From Prevotellaceae bacterium (GTDB taxonomy: Bacteria; Bacteroidota; Bacteroidia; Bacteroidales; UBA932): a stretch of 9,697 nt of DNA. Below, piece after piece: positions 7,101 through 9,697 of the stretch (positions are counted from its first letter, which is position 1; every line of letters starts with the position of its first letter). The notes beneath the pieces were generated by a model. That model saw only the letters and a list, made by a program, of their open reading frames with translations. It had not been told where the DNA came from and ran no database searches. A program made the translations under genes and the position numbers. Location: contig JAISDR010000162.1 in the NCBI GenBank assembly GCA_031264645.1, forward strand, positions 1-9,697. The letters run 5' to 3'.

Positions 7101-8413
7101 GAATCGTAATCAATAACTTCCCATTTAAAGGGCGCGCACATGGCCGATTCGTTATCCATCCTGAACGACAGTTCGTAGCCGTCGCAGAATTTCTTCACGG
7201 ACGACATGATACCGGCCTGCGAAGACGAGTACGAAACCTTATCCCTGACTGTGTCGACGCCGCTGGCGTCGATTACTGTCAGTGTATAGCTTTTATCGTA
7301 CAGAAGATTTCCGGCTGTCCGGGTATCGAAATTCTCTATACCCTTTTCGCCGGCAAGCGTATCGCCGGACAGATCGTCAACAATTGCCCATTCAATTGGC
7401 GTACACAGTGAATATTCGTTGTCCAGTTTAAAATCCAGTTTATAATTGCCGCACGAGCGCTCGCTGCTGCGCGATATGCTTACCTTCGGAGGATCGGAGA
7501 ACTTGATTGTGTCTACAATTTTTTCACATTCGGCATCTTTCAGGCGGACATACACGTACATTTCTTTGCCTTCGGCATGCAGTTTACGGTACGGTTCGGG
7601 CAAATCGACAGACAGCGGGAGCGGAAATTCCAGCCAGTCCCTTGTTTCATCAACGGAAAACGCTATCCGGTAATATTCGTTGCGCATCTCTTCCCAGTAT
7701 ATATTGTACGGATCGGTCAAATTACCGACTGTTTCGACAGACGCCCTGCTGCAGCTCTGGAAATTGAGGTATTCCCTGTACAGATTTAAGGGGAAATCTT
7801 CTTCGAGATTGTCGATTGTTATTTTGGGTTTTATTTTGCTTAAACAGTTGTCCGTAATTTCAAAAACATATTCTCCCGGAGCAAGCGCGTCGAACTGTAC
7901 TGTTCCGGCGGCATTAAGCGTAAATTCCGGCGTCCCGGTATATTTGTCGGGTTTTGTCGTGATTTTCACACTGTACGGAGGCGTACCGTCCCAAATATCA
8001 AATGAAACCGTCCCCGTATTGATACAGTTCAGCGAACTGCGCTGGCCGGCAGGAATGGCATTGAGAATATTGTATTCGGGATCAATCGTCGCAACGCCAT
8101 ATTTCGTCACTCCGGTCGATGAATTTTTACATTGCGCGATAGCCGTAACGTTGTATGTTCCGGGAGACAGCAATTCGAACTGATTTCCGTTTTTAATGGA
8201 TTCCAGCGGACTGCTGCCGCTTTTCGAAAGAAAGATGCTGACATTGCCGGTATCAATTTCATCGCCGCTTAAAGTTACTTTTATTATACCGTTCGAAACA
8301 CAGGTCGAATTTTGTACAACTTCAATTGCCAAATCAAAATCGCATTGCGCGCCCGCAATGTTGTGAAGACCGAGAATTGACAGAATAAGTACAATTGTTC
8401 CAATGCTTCTCAT
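884..8413 (-). CDS. Giant secreted multi-repeat protein with type B T9SS sorting domain
   Basis: This 2509-residue protein should be exported by Sec and then by T9SS, and displayed at or released from the cell surface. Residues 1-22 form a signal peptide (R2, hydrophobic 4-16, AGA before Q23). Residues 24-310 are SprB-like (GTPPY, APGEYVFEITDNC). Residues ~316-1285 hold eleven cysteine-containing repeats. Residues ~1285-1571 have three further domains ending in motifs such as GDYTFEITDMC. An Ig-like domain spans ~1580-1655. Three ~257-residue modules (~1657-2427) each end in a He_PIG-like domain (LPDGLILNTYGLIYGNVP in the last). Residues ~2427-2509 are a CHU_C/gliding-associated C-terminal domain (FTPNGDGINDVF, then NGWDGTYKGKPV, ending GYIGVHH). 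The start fits the signal peptide and the promoter. An adhesin-like role is inference from architecture; no enzymatic domain was recognised. The frame is unbroken, and no porP/sprF-like gene follows. Confidence 0.93.
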   Translation of the reverse strand: MRSIGTIVLILSILGLHNIAGAQCDFDLAIEVVQNSTCVSNGIIKVTLSGDEIDTGNVSIFLSKSGSSPLESIKNGNQFELLSPGTYNVTAIAQCKNSSTGVTKYGVATIDPEYNILNAIPAGQRSSLNCINTGTVSFDIWDGTPPYSVKITTKPDKYTGTPEFTLNAAGTVQFDALAPGEYVFEITDNCLSKIKPKITIDNLEEDFPLNLYREYLNFQSCSRASVETVGNLTDPYNIYWEEMRNEYYRIAFSVDETRDWLEFPLPLSVDLPEPYRKLHAEGKEMYVYVRLKDAECEKIVDTIKFSDPPKVSISRSSERSCGNYKLDFKLDNEYSLCTPIEWAIVDDLSGDTLAGEKGIENFDTRTAGNLLYDKSYTLTVIDASGVDTVRDKVSYSSSQAGIMSSVKKFCDGYELSFRMDNESAMCAPFKWEVIDYDSPDDTVAHAAGIDNFDTQTVGSLLDYGKNYIIKVSDTYGRYAKDTIISESRSKAAVMLNEPNKSCGDYEISFYMENETLMCPPFRWEVFDGAGNLIDSDFNDDRTTVPNLSYDTPYKLLVTDDRGNSTDTVSFSSSAPETVIEATASGSCENYELNLDIKDAGAMCQPLTWTVIDESNGAAVPNSGPGLENIIPGLSYNKDYRITAVDANGKKIDAVYVEKKDAPKLDYHVSRESEYSYDVDYTVSDICPPYRWEVWEKDPSSHIKDSIINCSDPGDPVPGCFKKTVDSLEYGKEYIIMIIDNAGDTLIMTPYMDPPERTIEIELGGGGNGEEDELLECNTYGATVTVSKIRTPYDWYVCRENGDTVSSGKYPDSSSPYEKNVISGLEYDSIYIIRINDGITDRSDTIKMGDMKFPMPYFSDEEEDDYRCEDYRFRVNVNNVYCPPYRFTVRNRESGDTIRTDTVYTVEKDIPHPHSIRLPYDSLYEIIVTDVNGNDTIMEWSKKTIKPGFINLENTGLQCRDYEFRFTLDSVYCPYKWEVINTETGEKLISPGSEGSEDYATPSKHAYDHSIRLPYDTVYEIRIRDGKDSLYTLMRYRPPVQPFFIDKGTNMHLCDYEASFDADSLYCEYQWKVVNDSTGEVVYEGYNSLPNSVRLQYDTAYTVTITDVRDSAVSKQYREEFPKPDFSGYGARNYGCEGYEFYFKIANLECLPYKWEITGSNGDSDNGDSEDDFGMEFQYGVDYTIRVSDRLGHDTVILYSKSENDRSAPEFDGRANSSECHEYEYIIDVTHISCFPYQWKVTDSEGTVVDHGEDVGSLQEHPVMIKYEEDYVITVTDATGKYTDMPKPKDKDYVYKPKSFYLNSGMSKCISESFKGYIEISGDMYPGARIRFIEGPQTPVNSDVTLDKIVPYFYPFSDDYEIGDSIAIEQGDYTFEITDMCGDMDTYVIEYRKTVEYVYAPFVLDEETGLCLGRTYAYPKGEVYINGNPAPKTWFALTESPSNITGDYIIDGNNPDAYFIITQTGRYVFEVRTEQAGCPVDTVVLNHVQKKSNLDGSSAYMCGKDDLEKGNIRVLAKDGKPPYIYTLLDGKGEPVEGVAPNDDGIFQYGSFGETYFVEVTDACDKSFQIEVQIGALEQMTLLSGTTNLCAGEEIQINCLLLGATGYEWTGPDGFSSTEQNISIPDATVKNSGIYEVKILPSGCGDEVTKSIEIKVHDVPAPEAQSPVEKCVSEADYTLEAQALENHSLQWYSKDHELLPEAPTISLREIKDTVFYVTQTMDVFSCVSEEKEITVRINPLPEKNANAAGWSCENGHPQITVTGVIEGYQYTVYDDAEATNPVHSFTGGATDETMVETMTDVTVKDEQTFYLKTATAVGCTLPSAITEVLVEISKLSISPDELPVYIHDNPYSVQLESDAVQPVYTTADNLVTGIILEPDGLIHGTVPRSAGYEERPFTVTVTDEKGCQAAREYLLRSCGPAPEITYPEIQLCEGAQPYPLQVSVSDGLHPQWLDAEKNELSEAIPSTAEAGEQLFYVVQINDALLCTSDTAEIKVKITPPPKPDFDAPDVNVCYGSSPLIHLSNLHETYTYNIYSDLEMTDLLETITGETSADLSLSSVPEDTSSYYIRITDSLTCVSTEFKEVKANVIKLYILPDELPVYKHETPYSVQLESNAIQPEFRTDDDLLPGISLNIDGLISGTVPRETGYEEAIFTVRVTDENSCEASREYLLQNCGPAPETPFADVYNCIYSQSDVLQASSPEGLPLQWYDAEFNKLPEAPTPLTDLDGEQVFYVSQITEALQCESDMAKISVFTIPLPLIDFKASAADVCFQSSSSILLEEIDSMSIYSVYPDKTFGNELAYLTGTNSGSISLNDILENRTSYYILRTDSLGCVSSDWMEVSVDVIKLYIEPDELPPYIKDSDYEQQLISNAQSPAFSIVDGHLPDGLILNTYGLIYGNVPNSYREVSNTVTVEVQDLNGCRTAREYVFNGNVFVPKVFTPNGDGINDVFMQGYRLVIFDRLGIIIFEGNNGWDGTYKGKPVADDIYFYKLEYLDSSETRKITTGYIGVHH
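1134..3443 (-). repeat. Three ~770-base tandem modules within the giant gene
   Basis: Each module encodes Ig-like part A (QWYDAE, LPEAP, FYVSQI), Ig-like part B (VYxD, SYYIRxTDSL, CVS) and a He_PIG-like part (KLYIxPDELPxY, GLIxGxVP, REYLLxxCGPAPE). The He_PIG parts begin near 2930, 2160 and 1390, a spacing close to 770 bases. Modules 1 and 2 are similar even in nucleotide sequence (GCTTTCGAGCTG at about 2092 and 2869, GGGAGCC around 1888 and 2657). Module 3 is the most diverged and abuts the sorting domain. This points to growth by segmental duplication. Confidence 0.8.
4555..7468 (-). repeat. Eleven divergent ~87-residue cysteine repeats within the giant gene
   Basis: Each copy reads roughly C-x2-Y-E, a strand, a second Cys, P-[YF]-x-W-E-V, a variable loop, then Y-[DGN]-x-x-Y-x-[IL]-x-V-x-D-x-x-G-x-D-T. 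First cysteines are C321, C410, C502, C587, (E673), C776, C867, C958, C1053, C1135 and C1219, giving steps of 82-103 residues. The pattern of beta-rich strands with a short-range Cys pair suggests an Ig- or Fn3-like sandwich. I do not recognise the repeat as a named family; it may fall within an existing broad Ig-like family. It is too diverged to be a recent DNA duplication. Confidence 0.8.
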
Positions 8414-8460
8414 ATTATATATCTGAACAGTTATTCATTTACTTCTATTAAACCAGAGGA

Positions 8461-8494
8461 CAAAAGTAATAATTTTATTTTAATGACATAACAA
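8461..8494 (-). promoter_or_regulatory. Probable promoter of the giant gene
   Basis: On the minus strand TACTTTTG (complement of 8461-8468) fits the Bacteroidetes -7 consensus TAnnTTTG. A TTG (complement of 8492-8494) lies 23 bases upstream as a possible -33 element. Transcription would start a few bases beyond 8461 and leave a leader of about 45 bases, AT-rich and without an obvious Shine-Dalgarno, which is usual in this phylum. The position just ahead of the giant gene's start supports the call. Confidence 0.6.
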
Positions 8495-8510
8495 CAATCG
8501 TCATCATAAA

Positions 8511-8550
8511 TCGAAGCAAAAAGCTCCGACGTCGAAGCAAAAAGCTCCGA
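8511..8550. repeat. Two 19-base direct repeats, 21-base period, hairpin-forming
   Basis: Copies at 8511-8529 and 8532-8550 are identical (TCGAAGC, five A, GCTCCGA). On the minus strand each can fold as TCGGAGC, a T5 loop, GCTTCGA with one G-U pair. They lie 17 bases upstream of the candidate -33 element of the giant gene, so they could bind a regulator or mark the end of an incoming transcript. The 21-base period equals that of the repeat block beyond the other end of the gene. Confidence 0.65.
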
Positions 8551-8879
8551 ACCGTACTCTTTCGTCCGTAATTCCTGCTCGATTCGTAGTTGAGGTTATT
8601 TGGTTGATAAAATTTGCCTTTTTTGTAAAACGAAATGCGTGTATAAATTAATAAGGTAATGAGTCCCCCATTAAGCAGGCTCAATGCAAAAAATAAATAA
8701 CTTTGCACCATCGTTTCGCAGGAAGACCAGTATGACCATAGGTTGAAAGCCTATTAATGAGTCAGGTTCCCGCTGTCGGTAATGTAATAATTGGTTCCTT
8801 AGAGACCTTATGAAAGAGTACAAAATTAAAGACAAAGGGGCGGGATGACATTACATACAAATTTATAAAGTTACTATTA
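8551..8879. other. Non-coding stretch including the IS110 element leader
   Basis: No convincing gene. The left boundary of the IS110-family element must lie here but I cannot place it. TAACTTTG (8698-8705) fits the TAnnTTTG element on the plus strand, without a clear -33 partner. Downstream, ATAGGTT (8738-8744), GAA, AGCCTAT (8748-8754) forms a hairpin. TCCCGC (8768-8773) complements GCGGGA (8840-8845), and GTAATGT (8779-8785) complements ACATTAC (8848-8854); these two pairings cross. In IS110 elements this region encodes the bridge RNA that guides recombination. That this one does so is inference. Confidence 0.35.
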
Positions 8880-9335
8880 ATGGCAAAGAAGGCAAAGAAA
8901 ATTAAAACACGCAAAGGCTTCCGGTTACAGGCAGTTAATCCCGATGCAGCCGGCATGGATGTGTCCAGTGCAGAAATGCAGGTATGTGTACCTTTAGACA
9001 GAGATGCGGATTACAACCGTAAATTTGGAGCATTTACAGAAGATTTGGAAGATATCTGTCTCTGGCTTCAAAGTTGCAAAATCCGGACAGTAGCCATGGA
9101 ATCCACCGGGATTTATTGGGTTCCGCTGTTCGTAAAACTACAGTCCTTCGGGATTGAAGTCTGTTTGGTAAATGCAAAATCCACATCAAATTTTGTAGAA
9201 GAAAAGACCGATGAAACAGACGCGGAATCGCTGATGCTTATGTGCAGTTACGGTCTTTTGAAGGCAAGTTATCAGGTTAACAACCATGCCAAAGAAATAC
9301 GCAATCTTCTGACTTCGACACTTCCGAGATTGTGA
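8880..9335 (+). pseudogene. IS110-family transposase, truncated after the DEDD domain
   Basis: Residues ~23-143 match the N-terminal RuvC-like domain of IS110 transposases (DEDD_Tnp_IS110). All four acidic positions are present: D27 in GMDVSS, E74 in AMESTGIYW, and D111 and D114 in KTDETDAE. HSYGLLxAS-type sequence appears as CSYGLLKAS. Members usually exceed 300 residues and continue into a C-terminal Transposase_20 domain with a catalytic serine; this one stops at 151. After IRNL (L143, ending at 9308) the expected RHRDxLI-type continuation is replaced by unrelated residues and a stop, just where the next insertion sequence begins. The element is therefore probably interrupted and inactive. 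The start follows family members with a basic MAKKAKK-type N-terminus. Family membership is secure; cause of truncation is inference. Confidence 0.85.
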
Positions 9336-9371
9336 TTTTATAGGATACTGAAATACAATTCATTATAATTT

Positions 9372-9397
9372 TTGCGACACCGAAATGGGTGTCGCAA
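9372..9397 (+). promoter_or_regulatory. Perfect hairpin in the transposase leader
   Basis: TTGCGACACC (9372-9381), a six-base loop, and GGTGTCGCAA (9388-9397) form a perfect ten-base-pair stem. It ends seven bases before the AAGGAG ribosome binding site (9404-9409) of the IS1634-type transposase. Insertion sequences such as IS10 and IS50 use leader structures to block translation from read-through transcripts; a similar role here is inference. No U-run follows, so a terminator is less likely. Confidence 0.6.
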
Positions 9398-9421
9398 GTC
9401 AAAAAGGAGTAATTTTGTGGT

Positions 9422-9697
9422 ATGTATGTACGCAAAAAACATAACAGATCAGGTAGTACAAGTGTAGATAAAAGTAGCGGCAGGATTCGATATTTGAAAA
9501 CAATCGGAGTCAGTTCCGACGAAAAAAACATATTGGAACTTTGTCGGCAAGGCAAAAAGTGGATTTCCTCCCAGCGTGGCGAACAGGATATGTTTGCTAT
9601 TCAGGCAAAGCAGGAAGAAGAAAAACAAGTTACGGAATATTTGCTTTCCAATGTTGAAAATATTTTACTTAACGGAACGCAGATGATATTGAACAGA
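9422..9697 (+). CDS. IS1634-type transposase, N-terminal 92 codons (runs off window)
   Basis: The frame is open from ATG 9422 to the window's last base and reads MYVRKKHNRSGSTS, then RYLKTIGVSSDE, KKWISSQRG and EYLLSNVENILLNG. These resemble the conserved N-terminus of Bacteroidetes IS1634-like transposases (IS4 superfamily, DDE catalysis), usually 500-600 residues. The catalytic domain lies beyond the window, so activity cannot be judged. An AAGGAG motif at 9404-9409 is 12 bases upstream of the start, slightly far. From memory of the family, a run of valines usually follows SGSTS; here VDKSSG follows at once, suggesting a small in-frame deletion. That point is uncertain. Confidence 0.8.
   Translation, partial: MYVRKKHNRSGSTSVDKSSGRIRYLKTIGVSSDEKNILELCRQGKKWISSQRGEQDMFAIQAKQEEEKQVTEYLLSNVENILLNGTQMILNR

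Larger units (their letters stand above)
9309..9697 (+). mobile_element. Left part of an IS1634-type insertion sequence
   Basis: Similarity to the IS110 transposase ends at about 9308. From 9422 a different transposase begins and runs off the window. The ~113 bases between would hold the left terminal inverted repeat, the promoter and the hairpin at 9372-9397. The exact end and target duplication cannot be fixed, because the right end lies outside the window. Confidence 0.6.

Noticed and set aside
8475..8711. Open frame of 78 codons on the minus strand with a hydrophobic N-terminus
   Set aside because: It overlaps the giant gene's promoter candidate and the 21-base repeats (giving a repeated RSFLLR), has no visible ribosome binding site and no family resemblance. 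A short real membrane peptide is not excluded, but support is too thin.
8762..8956. Open frame of 64 codons on the minus strand overlapping the IS110 transposase start
   Set aside because: It is antisense to the well-supported transposase N-terminus and its leader, with no features of its own.
9277..9555. Open frame of 92 codons on the minus strand across the insertion-sequence junction
   Set aside because: It spans two unrelated elements and lies opposite the IS1634-type transposase start, so it is a chance frame.

Overview
The window looks like chromosomal DNA of a Bacteroidota species, probably of the order Bacteroidales. The giant minus-strand gene ends in a type B type IX secretion (T9SS) sorting domain. 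The best promoter candidates fit the Bacteroidetes TAnnTTTG -7 element rather than a sigma70 -10 box. Both transposases belong to lineages common in Bacteroidetes. Species cannot be assigned from the sequence.

Layout. Positions 1-883 hold no convincing gene. A possible leftward promoter sits near 28-62. A 390-base stretch (268-656) is packed with palindromes and short repeats and is bounded on both sides by nearly the same TTCGCCT/AGGCGA hairpin. A strong hairpin at 701-738 is the likely terminator of the giant gene. Positions 884-8413 (minus) are one uninterrupted gene for a 2509-residue secreted protein: signal peptide, an SprB-like N-terminal part, eleven divergent ~87-residue cysteine-containing repeats, a linking region, an Ig-like domain, three ~257-residue modules each ending in a He_PIG-like (putative Ig/cadherin-like) domain, and the C-terminal sorting domain. 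Its probable promoter lies at 8461-8494, next to a 21-base-period repeat (8511-8550).

The right end is mobile-element debris. An IS110-family element carries the RuvC-like DEDD half of its transposase (8880-9335). It is cut off where a second element, of the IS1634 type (IS4 superfamily), appears to have inserted. Only the first 92 codons of the second transposase (9422-9697) are in the window.

How it fits together. The giant protein would be exported by Sec, cross the outer membrane by T9SS, and act at the surface or outside the cell, most plausibly in adhesion. No T9SS machinery or porP/sprF-like partner is visible, so it looks like an isolated cargo gene. The insertion sequences are upstream of it and do not interrupt it. 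The least explained parts are the palindromic repeat block at 268-656, the eleven-copy repeat domain, and the structured leader of the IS110 element, where a bridge RNA would be expected.
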